A stretch of 64,000 nt of DNA, taken from contig NZ_CP147913.1 of the NCBI RefSeq assembly GCF_037414475.1, positions 7,500,001-7,564,000 on the forward strand. The letters are read 5' to 3'. A program made the position numbers and the translations under genes. This document shows, one piece after another, positions 1-8,587 of the stretch (the first letter of the stretch is position 1; every line of letters begins with the position of its first letter). The notes below the pieces were generated by a model that was not told the origin of the DNA, made no database searches, and saw only the letters and a program-made list of their open reading frames with translations. This DNA is from Myxococcus stipitatus (GTDB lineage: Bacteria > Myxococcota > Myxococcia > Myxococcales > Myxococcaceae).

Positions 1-226
1 TGCTGCGCAAGTGGTTGCCGCCCGTGGCCGCCGAGGCGGGGCGGTAGACACGAGGCTTCTCTGCCGGGCAACCCTGGGTTGCCTGGCGGGTATCCGAATC
101 ACCCGTGTCCTCGCGTTCGCGCGGAGCCATCGCATGGGGAGAACACTCGAAGCTGGCGCGTGTCGTGCCCCGCGAGGGCCTGGGGAGCCACGTGCCTCGA
201 ACTCCTCGCGGAGCCACGGTGCGCTC

Positions 227-1036
227 GTGTCGTTGGCGAGAGTCGTGGGGAGTTGGCTGGCCCTGAGTCTCGTCGGCTGTGGTGCCTCTCGCGGGGCGAC
301 CCGTGAAGCCGAGCCCGCGAGCACAGGGACCCCTTCGCGGGTCGACACGAATGGCCGTGTGCAAGCGCGGCCAAGTGCGGTGACGCGCGAGCGCGCAGCC
401 TCGCCCGGTGCGCATCCCTTGGGGTTGGGAGGGGAGAGGGACGGCCTGTTGTACGTGCCTCGCTCCCTCCCATTGGACCTGCCCGCGCCGCTGATGCTGT
501 TGCTGCACGGCTCGAAGGGCAACGCCCGCCAGATGCTGGAGGTGATGCAGCCACTGGCGGAGTCGGAAGGCATCCTCCTGCTCATCCCCGAGTCGCGGGG
601 CCCGACCTGGGACGACAAGATGGGGCGGCACGGCGAGGACCTGGCCTTCATCGATGGTGCCCTGGCGCACGTCTTCTCCCGTCATGCGGTCGCGCGTGAG
701 CGCATCAGCGTGGCGGGGTTCTCCGCGGGCGCGTCCTATGCGCTGGCGCTGGGAATCCTCAACGGGGACCTGTTCTCCCGCATCCTCGCCTTCTCTCCCG
801 CGTTCGTTCACGCGGACGAGCCCCGGGGCGTTCCGGCCATCTTCATCGCGCATGGTGACCAGGACCTGGCGCTTCCCGTGGAGGAGAGCGGCAGGCGCAT
901 CGTCGCGGAGCTGCGCGCGGCGGGCTTCGGGGTGCACTATCTCGAGTTCTCCGGAGGGCATTCGATGCCCGTCGAGGTGGTCCGCGCCGCCGCCAGGTGG
1001 CTTCGCGAGACACCTCCATCGGTGAACCTTCCGTAG
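227..1036 (+). CDS. alpha/beta-hydrolase (esterase/PHB-depolymerase-like) lipoprotein
   Basis: Serine hydrolase of the alpha/beta fold. Visible are an oxyanion-region LLLHGSKGN, the nucleophile elbow GFSAGAS, an acid-bearing HGDQDLALPV and a late GGHSMP supplying the histidine, so the catalytic triad looks intact. The reading frame is open from position 11. I chose the GTG at 227 because it gives a short hydrophobic leader ending in the lipobox LVGC, predicting an outer-membrane or periplasmic lipoprotein of about 269 residues. The start codon is uncertain: an ATG at 134 is an alternative, but it would put the signal peptide internally. The substrate is unknown; the domain resembles phospholipase/carboxylesterase and PHB depolymerase-like esterases. 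Confidence 0.75.
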   Translation: MSLARVVGSWLALSLVGCGASRGATREAEPASTGTPSRVDTNGRVQARPSAVTRERAASPGAHPLGLGGERDGLLYVPRSLPLDLPAPLMLLLHGSKGNARQMLEVMQPLAESEGILLLIPESRGPTWDDKMGRHGEDLAFIDGALAHVFSRHAVARERISVAGFSAGASYALALGILNGDLFSRILAFSPAFVHADEPRGVPAIFIAHGDQDLALPVEESGRRIVAELRAAGFGVHYLEFSGGHSMPVEVVRAAARWLRETPPSVNLP

Positions 1037-1091
1037 CCCACGAGAGATGGACGGGCGGCGGACCCCGAGGACGTCTACACTCGCGGGCACC

Positions 1092-1286
1092 ATGACGACG
1101 CCGAGGCCCGAGTCACTCCCGTTCCCGGAGAGCCTGTGTCATCGCTGTGCCGCGCCGCCGCGTTATGTCCAGACGCGGACGTCGGTGTTCATCATGTGCC
1201 CGCTCTTGCCAGGGAAGTACCCACCGCAGCCGGTGCGGGCGTGCGCGCTCTTCCGTCCCGAGGAGGCGGGGACGAAGCCGGAGTGA
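1092..1286 (+). CDS. small conserved Cys-containing protein
   Basis: A 64-residue protein beginning MTTPRPESLPF. It has a CHRC pair near residue 12, then the segment YVQTRTSVFIMCPL and a later Cys in PVRACALF, so four cysteines are spaced like a small zinc-ribbon. The layout resembles small uncharacterised bacterial proteins with a C-x2-C ... C ... C pattern, but I cannot name a function. The ATG at 1092 was preferred over an upstream one at 1047 because the conserved-looking part begins right after it. It stands alone, with about 120 bases to the next gene. Confidence 0.6.
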   Translation: MTTPRPESLPFPESLCHRCAAPPRYVQTRTSVFIMCPLLPGKYPPQPVRACALFRPEEAGTKPE

Positions 1287-1405
1287 GAGCGGCGGAGGGA
1301 GCAGGCCCTCGTCGCTGGAGGCAGGCGTGAGGGCGGGGTGATTGCGTGGTGTCGTGGCCGTCCCCACCTGTGGCGAGCAGGCCAGTTGCAGGGAGGAGGG
1401 ACTTG

Positions 1406-1894
1406 ATGGTTGCCAGGAAGAATTCGCGCGCCTCGTCGCGCACCCGGATGATGCCTCGTCGGAAGCGGATGGTGTCTCGCACGCGTGTGTCCCGGCCGCG
1501 CCGTGTCGCCGTGTCCCGGCGTCGCATGGCGGCGGGGGCTCGTGCCACCGCCAGCAGCCGGTACACCCGGCCGGCGTTGAGGGAGCGCATCCGCAAGCGC
1601 CTGCTCGCGGGTTCGCGAGGCGGGCGCGCGGGGCACTGGAGCGCGCGCAAGGCGCAGCTCCTGAAATCCGAGTACGAGACGGCGGGAGGTGGCTATCGCA
1701 TGCGGAGGATGGGCCACCGCAAGCACCTCGTGTCGTCGGCGCACGTGGCGTCGGGCATGCGCACCCGGACGCCGCGCGCACGGCGTGGCGTCAGGGTGGC
1801 CCGTCCCAAGCGCGTGGCGTCGCGCACGAGCCGCCGGTACGCGACGCGGACCCCGGCGATGCGCCGCACCCGCAAGATGGCGTCCCGCCGCTGA
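1406..1894 (+). CDS. Arg-rich DUF5872-like basic protein
   Basis: A strongly basic protein of 162 residues. The central segment LLAGSRGGRAGHWSARKAQ, followed by LLKSEYETAGGGY, matches my memory of the DUF5872 core (AGSKGGRPGQWSARKAQ and an AGGGY end) found in scattered bacterial and viral proteins. The flanks are almost entirely Arg, Ala, Ser and Thr, suggesting nucleic-acid binding; that is inference. The start at 1406 has a strong Shine-Dalgarno GGGAGGAGGG five bases upstream. A clear terminator follows. An overlapping frame (1342-1905) is open because of Arg/Ala codon composition and is treated as a shadow. Confidence 0.7.
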   Translation: MVARKNSRASSRTRMMPRRKRMVSRTRVSRPRRVAVSRRRMAAGARATASSRYTRPALRERIRKRLLAGSRGGRAGHWSARKAQLLKSEYETAGGGYRMRRMGHRKHLVSSAHVASGMRTRTPRARRGVRVARPKRVASRTSRRYATRTPAMRRTRKMASRR

Positions 1895-1910
1895 GTCTGG
1901 GGTGAGACTG

Positions 1911-1948
1911 GAGCCCGCCGTGTCCACCACGGCGGGCTCCTTCTTTTG
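1911..1948 (+). terminator. intrinsic terminator after the basic protein
   Basis: A perfect 12-bp stem GAGCCCGCCGTG / CACGGCGGGCTC closes a five-base loop and is followed directly by TTCTTTT. It lies 17 bases after the stop codon of the basic protein. Confidence 0.85.
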
Positions 1949-2169
1949 GCGATGGGCGTGTCCGGCACTCAACGAATGGGCATCTTGGATGCACGGTCTC
2001 CAGGCCATCGTCGCCGCTCTCCTGCCGGCCGGGCGTCAGGCGGTGACATGAGGTCCCGCGCATGGGGCGCTGGGCACGCGGGTGTTTCGCATAGACTGCG
2101 CGCGGCCACATCGGTCGCCACGTGCTCGGAGCACCGGGCGGCGCATGGAAGCTCGCGAACGGACGAGGA

Positions 2170-3798
2170 ATGGATTGCGACTGGCTCATCATCGGCTCGG
2201 GCTTTGGCGGAAGCGTCAGTGCGCTGCGGTTGACCGAGAAGGGCTACCGCGTGGTGATGCTGGAGAAGGGCCGGAGGCTGGGGCCCGCTGAGTTTCCGAA
2301 GACGAACTGGGACCTGCGGCGCTGGCTGTGGATGCCCCGGCTGGGTTGGCGGGGGCTCTTCAAGATGACGTTCTTCCGCCACGTCACCGTGCTGTCCGGC
2401 GTGGGCGTGGGCGGAGGCTCGCTCGTCTACGCGAACACCCTGCCCATCCCGAAGGACGACTTCTTCGAGGCCTCCTCCTGGGGCCATCTCGCGCACTGGA
2501 AGCAGGAGCTGTCCGAGCACTACCTCACCGCGAGGCGGATGCTCGGCGCCACCGTCAATCCCCTCTCCACGGTGCCTGACCAGGTGCTCGCGCAGGTGGG
2601 GCAGGACATCGGCCGTTCGGACTTCCAGCCCACCACGGTGGCCGTGTACTTCGGCGAGCCGGGTGTCACCGTGAAGGACCCCTACTTCGGCGGGGAAGGG
2701 CCGGAGCGCACCGGCTGCATCGCCTGCGGCGGCTGCATGTTGGGCTGCAGGCACGGCGCGAAGAACACGCTGGACCGCAACTACCTCTACCTCGCGGAGA
2801 AGCGAGGCCTGTCGCTGCACGCCGACACCGAGGCGACGTGGGTGCGTCCGCTTCCGGGAGGAGGCTATGAGGTGGACGCGCGCCAGGGCTCGGGCTGGCT
2901 GCCCCGGAGGGCGCTGCGCTTCTCCGCGCGCAACGTCATCTTCGCCGGCGGAGTCCTGGGCACCCTCGACCTGTTGCTGCGGCTCAAGGAGCGCCCGGAG
3001 GGACTTCCTCTGCTGTCCGAGCGTCTGGGCGATGGGGTGCGCACCAACTCCGAGGCCCTGGTGGGCGTCGTCAGCGGGCGCAAGGAGCATGACCTCTCCA
3101 AGGGCATCGCCATCGGCTCCATCCTGCACACCGATGAGCGCTCCCACCTGGAGCCCGTCCGCTATCCGGAGGGCTCGGGGTTCTTCCGGCTGCTGATGGC
3201 GCCGCAGGTGCGCGGGGCGAGGATGCTCTCGCGCATGGCGAGGCTCGTGGGGCTGCTCGTCCGGCACCCGCTGCGCTTCCTCAGGGCGTGGTTCGTTCCG
3301 AACTTCGCGCAGCGGACCTTGATTCTCCTCTACATGCGCACGCTCGAAGGTCATCTGCGCATGCGGCGCAAGCGCGGGCTGACCACGGGGCTTCGCAAGG
3401 GCCTCACGACGGGACTTCAAGCCGGCCCCGCGCCCACCGCCAACATGCCCGAGGCGTTCGACCTGGCCCATCGTGTCGCGGACAAACTGGACGGCTACCC
3501 GATGACGATGGTGAGCGAGACGGTGCTGGGCATCCCCACGACGGCGCACATCCTCGGCGGCTGTTGCATGGGGGACTCGGCGGAGACAGGGGTCATCGAC
3601 TCGCGGCACCGCGTCTTCGGCTACCCGGGCCTGTACGTGGTGGACGGCTCGGCCATCTCCGCGAACCCGGGTGTCAACCCCTCGCTCACCATCACCGCGC
3701 TCGCCGAGCGCGCCATGACGTTCATCCCTCAAGCGAGGGCGGCGGATGAAGAGGCGCCATCCGGTGAGATGGCGCCCTTGTCGCGAGTGAAGCGCTGA
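2170..3798 (+). CDS. GMC-family FAD oxidoreductase (cholesterol-oxidase-like)
   Basis: Flavoenzyme of the glucose-methanol-choline family, 542 residues. The N-terminus carries the dinucleotide-binding motif IIGSGFGGSV, and the C-terminus has GLYVVDGSAISANPG with NPSLTITALAERAM, the FAD/active-site end of the family. A Cys cluster TGCIACGGCMLGC near residue 180 is a feature of the cholesterol-oxidase-like branch. The likely role is oxidation of a sterol or other alcohol; the substrate cannot be read from sequence. The start at 2170 was chosen because the motif begins within ten residues and GGACGAGGA precedes it. It converges with the OmpA-like gene, six bases away. Confidence 0.85.
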   Translation: MDCDWLIIGSGFGGSVSALRLTEKGYRVVMLEKGRRLGPAEFPKTNWDLRRWLWMPRLGWRGLFKMTFFRHVTVLSGVGVGGGSLVYANTLPIPKDDFFEASSWGHLAHWKQELSEHYLTARRMLGATVNPLSTVPDQVLAQVGQDIGRSDFQPTTVAVYFGEPGVTVKDPYFGGEGPERTGCIACGGCMLGCRHGAKNTLDRNYLYLAEKRGLSLHADTEATWVRPLPGGGYEVDARQGSGWLPRRALRFSARNVIFAGGVLGTLDLLLRLKERPEGLPLLSERLGDGVRTNSEALVGVVSGRKEHDLSKGIAIGSILHTDERSHLEPVRYPEGSGFFRLLMAPQVRGARMLSRMARLVGLLVRHPLRFLRAWFVPNFAQRTLILLYMRTLEGHLRMRRKRGLTTGLRKGLTTGLQAGPAPTANMPEAFDLAHRVADKLDGYPMTMVSETVLGIPTTAHILGGCCMGDSAETGVIDSRHRVFGYPGLYVVDGSAISANPGVNPSLTITALAERAMTFIPQARAADEEAPSGEMAPLSRVKR

Positions 3799-3804
3799 CG
3801 CGGG

Positions 3805-4320
3805 TTACAGGCGGACCTGCAGCTCGTAGCGGCGGTTCTTGGCCTTCTTGGCCTCGGTGTTGTCCGGCTTCACCAGGGGGCGCTCGGAGCCGAAGCCCAC
3901 CGCGTTGATTTCGCTGCGCTCGATGCCGCGCGAGACCAGCTCCTTGACGATGGCCTCGGCGCGCTCCTCGCTGAGCTTCTTGTTCTTGGCGGCGTCACCG
4001 GTGGAGTCGGTGTGGCCGGAGACCTCGAACTTGTAGCTCTTCACGCCCGCGGCGGTGAGCTGCTTCTTGGCGTCGACGAGCGCGTTGGCCAGCTTCTTGA
4101 GCTTCGAGTCGCAGCCCGGGGCCAGCTCGGCGGTGCCCGTCTTGAAGCTGCACTGGTTCTTCTTCGCCTCATCGGTCAGCTTGGTGTTGACCCGCTTCTC
4201 GACGGAGGCCTTGCCCGCGTCGCCCGCGGCCTTCTTGAGCGAATCGAGGGGGCTCTGCGCGGCGGCCACGCCCGGGACGGCGAGCAGCGACACGGCGATG
4301 CACAACGCCTTGAGCTTCAT
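3805..4320 (-). CDS. OmpA-family outer-membrane/peptidoglycan-binding protein
   Basis: A 171-residue secreted protein. A cleavable signal peptide (MKLKALCIAVSLLAVPGVAAAQ) is followed by a short Lys-rich linker and an OmpA C-terminal domain with FEVSGHTDSTGD, the NKKLSEERAEAIV helix and GFGSERPLV...NRRYEL, the residues that hold diaminopimelate of peptidoglycan. Expected role: periplasmic or outer-membrane protein tethered to the cell wall. The start has AAGGAG at good spacing. Upstream it is divergent from the dGTPase gene, sharing about 235 bases. Confidence 0.85.
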   Translation of the reverse strand: MKLKALCIAVSLLAVPGVAAAQSPLDSLKKAAGDAGKASVEKRVNTKLTDEAKKNQCSFKTGTAELAPGCDSKLKKLANALVDAKKQLTAAGVKSYKFEVSGHTDSTGDAAKNKKLSEERAEAIVKELVSRGIERSEINAVGFGSERPLVKPDNTEAKKAKNRRYELQVRL

Positions 4321-4555
4321 ACGTGAGACTCCTTGGGTTCCGGTGGAGATGGGAACCGGGCGCAGGCTGCCCAGGGGCGCGACGTCCGTCCAGGGGCACA
4401 CGACGTCCCAGACGCGAGAACCGCGCCCGGCCGCCTGGCGGGGGACGAAGCCCGCTTCCGGAGCCCCTCTTGGAGACCGGGAAAACTTGCCTCGGCGTGT
4501 GAGGGCGGCAGCATGGCCACCCGAAGTCCTTCCACGCAGCGACAGCGAGGCAGCC

Positions 4556-6001
4556 GTGGGTAGCAGCGGTCGAACGGAGCAGTGGCGGCGGTTTCTCTCG
4601 GGGCACCGGGTGGGCTCGGACCTGAAGCCCGCGGAGGCGCTGGTGGAGCGGCCCCCCGTCCACGAGGAGCACCTGCCGCTGGATGAGCGCACGCCGTACG
4701 ACGTGGACTACGACCGCATCGTCTTCTCCAGCGAGTTTCGTTGTCTGCACGACAAGACGCAGGTCTTCCCCCTGTCGACGAGCGACTACACGCGCACGCG
4801 GCTGACCCACAGCATCGAGGCCTCCTGTGTGGGGCGCTCGTTGGGGCAGCTCGCGGGGCGCGGCTTGAAGCTCCAGGACGTGAAGGTGGAGCCCTCGCAC
4901 CTGGGCACCATCGTCGCGGCGGCGTGTCTGGCGCACGACATCGGCAACCCGCCCTTCGGCCACTCGGGCGAGGCGGCCATCCAGCACTGGGTGGAGCAGC
5001 GGCTCGTGGAGCCGGGGCCCGAGGCGCGCTCGAGCCCCTTCAGCTCCCGCGAGGAGTGGAAGGACCTGGAGAGCTTCGAGGGCAACGCGCAAGGCTTCCG
5101 AATCCTCAACCGCCTCCAGTCCCGCGAGCGGCGGGGCGGGCTGCGCTACACGGCGGCGACGTTGGGGGCCATGAGCAAGTATCCCCGGCCGTCAGTGCTG
5201 CCGGGGGGACGCGTGTCCGAGAAGGGGCGCGTGTCGGAGAAGAAGTTCGGTTACTTCCAGGACGACCGCGAGCTGGCGCTGGAGGCGTATCGCGCGGCCG
5301 GGCTGCGCGAGCGGGAAGAGGGCGTCTTCTCCCGGCATCCGCTGGCCTTCCTCGTCGAGGCGGCGGATGACATCTGCTACGCGGTCATCGACCTGGAGGA
5401 CTCCGCGAAGCTGGGGCTGATTCCCACGAAGGAGGCGTGTGAACTTCTGGACGCGGTGTTGCCGTCGCCGGTGAAGGGAGACCCTCGGCCGCCTCCCGCG
5501 CACCCCGAGACGCGCATGGCGCAGGCGCGCGCGCGGGCCATCGGCGTGCTCATCCAGGCCTCGGTGCGCGTGTTCCTGGAGCACGTGGAGGCGATGGAGG
5601 CGGGGGAGTGGGAGACGCCGCTGGTCTCCGCGCGCGATGACGTCCGTCTGCCGCTCAAGGCCATCAAGGAGCACACGCGGCGCCACGGCTACGAGAGCGA
5701 GCGGGTGCTGCAAATCGAGAGCGCGGGCTTCAAGACGCTGGGCGGTTTGCTGGACATGTTCGCGGCGGCGGTGGTGACGGATGCGCCGAACCGCGAGGAG
5801 AAGAAGCTGCGGCAGCTCCTCCCGCTGGAGCTCTTCCAGCGGGCGGACAAGCCGCTGCGCGGAGAAGACATCGACGGGGCGCTGGCGCGGCTGTCGAAGT
5901 ACCAGCGCCTCCTGTGTGTCACGGACTACATCTCCGGCATGACGGACGGCTTCGCGGTGGAGCTCTACCAGCGGTTGTCGGGAATCAAGCTGCCGACCTA
6001 G
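4556..6001 (+). CDS. dgt: deoxyguanosinetriphosphate triphosphohydrolase-like HD protein
   Basis: dNTP triphosphohydrolase that splits dNTPs into nucleoside and triphosphate. HD-domain metal ligands are visible in RTRLTHSIEAS (His), ACLAHDIGNPPFGHSGEAA (His-Asp and a later His) and the aspartate further on in ICYAVIDLEDSAK. The protein ends in an extended alpha-helical part, about 481 residues in total, typical for the family. The frame is open back to 4055, but that stretch runs antisense through the OmpA-like gene. I set the start at GTG 4556, which has a GAGG six bases upstream; GTG 4499 is an alternative. It converges with the VOC gene. Confidence 0.85.
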   Translation: MGSSGRTEQWRRFLSGHRVGSDLKPAEALVERPPVHEEHLPLDERTPYDVDYDRIVFSSEFRCLHDKTQVFPLSTSDYTRTRLTHSIEASCVGRSLGQLAGRGLKLQDVKVEPSHLGTIVAAACLAHDIGNPPFGHSGEAAIQHWVEQRLVEPGPEARSSPFSSREEWKDLESFEGNAQGFRILNRLQSRERRGGLRYTAATLGAMSKYPRPSVLPGGRVSEKGRVSEKKFGYFQDDRELALEAYRAAGLREREEGVFSRHPLAFLVEAADDICYAVIDLEDSAKLGLIPTKEACELLDAVLPSPVKGDPRPPPAHPETRMAQARARAIGVLIQASVRVFLEHVEAMEAGEWETPLVSARDDVRLPLKAIKEHTRRHGYESERVLQIESAGFKTLGGLLDMFAAAVVTDAPNREEKKLRQLLPLELFQRADKPLRGEDIDGALARLSKYQRLLCVTDYISGMTDGFAVELYQRLSGIKLPT

Positions 6002-6019
6002 CGCTGTCCCCGTCGCGCC

Positions 6020-6478
6020 TCAGGCATGCAGTCCTTCCTGGGGCGCGCCGGTGCGTGACTCGCGGCCACGCCGCTCCAGCAGGGAGAGAGAGTTGTCGAT
6101 GGCCAGGATGTTGCCGGACGGGTCCTTGAACCAGGCGGACTTGATGTCGCCCATCGTGGCGATGCCGTTGCGAGTCTGGATGCCCATCTCGGGGATGTCA
6201 TAGTCCTCGAGCTTCACGCCCGCGCGGCGCAGTGCGTCCGCGACGGCCTCCACGTCATTCACGGCGAATGCACAGGCGGTGGCGGTGGAGCCCGAGGGCG
6301 TCGCACGCTCGTAGATGAGCAGGAAGGACCCGTCGCTCACCTCGTACATGGCGGCGCCTTCTTCCCCCCCGCCATCCTGCAGCTCCTCGAATCCCAGCAC
6401 CTCCGAGTAGAACCGGCGGGCCGCGCCCAGGTCCGTCACCGCGAGGGTGGGGACTGCCTTCGTTCTTCCAATTCCCAT
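6020..6478 (-). CDS. VOC/glyoxalase-family protein
   Basis: A 152-residue single-module vicinal-oxygen-chelate protein. The beta-alpha-beta-beta-beta pattern is evident from VPTLAVTDLGAARRFYSEVL in the first half and SAWFKDPSGNILAID in the second. This class includes bleomycin-resistance-like proteins, dioxygenases and glyoxalases; the metal site is not clear enough to choose. The start is well supported: GGAGGAGGTCACGAG precedes the ATG. A longer open frame upstream to 6808 is not used. Confidence 0.8.
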   Translation of the reverse strand: MGIGRTKAVPTLAVTDLGAARRFYSEVLGFEELQDGGGEEGAAMYEVSDGSFLLIYERATPSGSTATACAFAVNDVEAVADALRRAGVKLEDYDIPEMGIQTRNGIATMGDIKSAWFKDPSGNILAIDNSLSLLERRGRESRTGAPQEGLHA

Positions 6479-6617
6479 GTCTCGTGACCTCCTCCCTGGA
6501 CAAGTGGGCACCGGGGACAAGGCGCGCAAGCAAGCCACCTGCTCGCGCCCAGACCCTCCGAGGTGGCGACGGGAATGCGCGTCGAAGTCACCGCGACTCC
6601 GATAGACTGAGGGCCTC

Positions 6618-7763
6618 GTGAGCTCCGTGGAACAGGCGCCGTCCCGCGCGTGGTGGCGAGTGTTGAAGTGGGTCGCCGTGTGGACGGTGCCCGGGATGTT
6701 CTCCGTGGTGGAGACGTACTTCTTCAGCATGTCGGCGCAGCGGCCCATGGCCTTCTGGCGCGCGGTCGTGACGCAGCTGCCGGCCTGGTACGTATGGGTC
6801 CCCGTCACGCCGCTCCTGCTCCAGTTGGTGCGGCGCTGGCCCTTGGGCCGGCCGTTTCGCGCGCGGGCCTGGGCGGGCCATGTGCTGACGTGCCTGGGGG
6901 TGGGAGGACTCTTCGCCCTGGCGTACTCGCTGTGTCAGCACGCCCTCTCCTCGGGCCTGGCGATGGCGGGGACGTTGCCCTTCTCGACGATGTTGCTGCG
7001 CTACGTGTTGGGCTGGATGCCCATGATGGCGATGACGTACGCGGCGGTGGTGGCGGTGGCGCAGTCGCTGGCTTCACAGGAGCGAGCGCGGGAGAAGGAG
7101 CGGCAGGCGGCGGCGCTGGCCGTCGAGCTCGCGGAGGCTCGGCTCCTGGCCCTCCAGGTTCAGCTCCACCCGCACTTCTTGTTCAACACGCTCAACGCCA
7201 TCGTCGTGCTGGTTCGCGCGAACGAGACGGACACCGCCGCGAGGATGCTCGTGCTGTTGAGCGACATCCTGCGACGGTTGCTCCAGCAGGGGGCCACGCA
7301 GGAGGTCTCCCTGCGGGATGAGGTGGCGGTGTTGTCGCGCTACCTGGAGATTCAGCAGCTGCGCTTCCAGGACCGGCTGCGGGTGAGCTGGGAGGTGGAT
7401 GACGCGCTCCTCGACGCGCGAGTCCCTCACCTGGTGCTCCAGCCGCTGGTGGAGAACGCCATCCGTCATGGAGTCTCCGCGCGCTCGGCGGCGGGCTTGT
7501 TGCGCATCGGCGCGCGGCGGCGGGGCGACGCGTTGGAGTTGAGGGTGGAGGACGATGGCCCTGGACTCCCCGAAGGCTTCGATGTGGAGCGCAGCCCTGG
7601 CATCGGGCTGTCGAACACGCGGGCTCGGCTCGCGCAGCTCTATGGCGAGGAGGGGCGCATCAGCGTGAGTGCCCTGCCTCAAGGCGTGGGCACGGTGGCC
7701 ACGGTTCAGCTCCCGTTCCTGCCCTTCGTCGCGGCTCCCGTGTCAGGGGGCGTGCGTGGCTGA
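6618..7763 (+). CDS. LytS/YehU-type sensor histidine kinase
   Basis: Membrane histidine kinase, 381 residues from a GTG start. About four hydrophobic segments span residues 15-150 and a short coiled coil follows. The His_kinase domain has the phospho-acceptor motif LQVQLHPHFLFNTLNAI near residue 184. The ATPase domain has the N-box LVLQPLVENAIRHGV and the G-box DDGPGLPE. No periplasmic sensor domain is present, so input probably comes through the membrane segments. It overlaps the response-regulator gene downstream by eight bases, so the two are translationally coupled and form one two-component system. Confidence 0.9.
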   Translation: MSSVEQAPSRAWWRVLKWVAVWTVPGMFSVVETYFFSMSAQRPMAFWRAVVTQLPAWYVWVPVTPLLLQLVRRWPLGRPFRARAWAGHVLTCLGVGGLFALAYSLCQHALSSGLAMAGTLPFSTMLLRYVLGWMPMMAMTYAAVVAVAQSLASQERAREKERQAAALAVELAEARLLALQVQLHPHFLFNTLNAIVVLVRANETDTAARMLVLLSDILRRLLQQGATQEVSLRDEVAVLSRYLEIQQLRFQDRLRVSWEVDDALLDARVPHLVLQPLVENAIRHGVSARSAAGLLRIGARRRGDALELRVEDDGPGLPEGFDVERSPGIGLSNTRARLAQLYGEEGRISVSALPQGVGTVATVQLPFLPFVAAPVSGGVRG

Positions 7764-8577
7764 GCTGAGTGTCCTGCTTGTGGATGATGAGCCCCTGGCG
7801 CGGCGAGGCTTGAAGCAGGCCCTGTCCCGGCACGCGGACGTGACGGTGTGTGGGGAGTGCCGGGACGGACGCGAAGCGGTGAGCGCCATCACGTCGTTGA
7901 AGCCGAAGCTGGTGCTGCTCGACGTGCAGATGCCGGAGCTGGATGGCTTTGGGGTCATCCGGGAGGTGGGCGTGGACCGGATGCCCGCCGTCATCTTCAT
8001 CACCGCGTACGACGCGTTCGCCGTCCGCGCGTTCGATGCACATGCGGTGGACTATCTGGTGAAGCCCTTCGCGGACGAGCGCTTCGACGAGGCCTTGAAC
8101 CGGGCTCGGTCGCGCTTGCGGCAGGAAGAGGCGGCGGAGCTGGGGCGGAAGCTCGCGGCGCTGCTCGCGGACTCGGTGGCCCGGCCTGCCTCCGCGCAGG
8201 TGCAGCCGCCCGTGGAGCCTGTTCCCTCGCGTCCGGGCGAGCCCTTGGGCCGGTTGTTGGTGAAGGTCGGGACGCGCTCGGTGCTCGTGCCGGTGTCGGA
8301 CATCGATTGGATTGCCGCCGACGACTACTGCGTCACGTTGCACGTGGGCGACAAGGAGTACGTGCTGCGTGAGAGCCTCGCGGCGCTGGAGGCCCAGCTG
8401 GACTCCGAGCGGTTCGTGCGCATCCACCGCTCGGCCATCGTCAACGTGGAGCGCATCCGCGAGCTCCACCATGACTCGCCCACCGAGACCGTGGTGGTGC
8501 TGAGCACCGGCCAACGCCTGCGCGTCAGCCGGGGCCGCAAGGACGTGTTGGAACGCAGGCTCGGCCGGGCTCGTTAG
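7756..8577 (+). CDS. LytTR-family response regulator
   Basis: A 273-residue regulator with an N-terminal receiver (acidic pair DDE near residue 10, phospho-acceptor Asp about 56 in LVLLDVQMPELDG, Lys in DYLVKPF), a Pro-rich linker, and a C-terminal LytTR DNA-binding domain (SDIDWIAADDYCVTLHV, FVRIHRSAIVNVERI). It is the partner of the LytS-type kinase just upstream, whose stop codon it overlaps. The start is GTG at 7756, preceded by a G-rich ribosome site. Target genes are not evident from the window. Confidence 0.9.
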   Translation: MAELSVLLVDDEPLARRGLKQALSRHADVTVCGECRDGREAVSAITSLKPKLVLLDVQMPELDGFGVIREVGVDRMPAVIFITAYDAFAVRAFDAHAVDYLVKPFADERFDEALNRARSRLRQEEAAELGRKLAALLADSVARPASAQVQPPVEPVPSRPGEPLGRLLVKVGTRSVLVPVSDIDWIAADDYCVTLHVGDKEYVLRESLAALEAQLDSERFVRIHRSAIVNVERIRELHHDSPTETVVVLSTGQRLRVSRGRKDVLERRLGRAR

Positions 8578-8587
8578 CGCGAGCCCC

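Noticed and set aside
1342-1905. Alternative frame over the Arg-rich protein
   Set aside because: It lacks the DUF5872-like core and the ribosome site fits the frame starting at 1406.
1969-3732. Long open frame on the minus strand opposite the GMC oxidoreductase
   Set aside because: Antisense shadow: rich in Arg, Ala, His and Pro, no motif, and the plus strand carries a clear enzyme.
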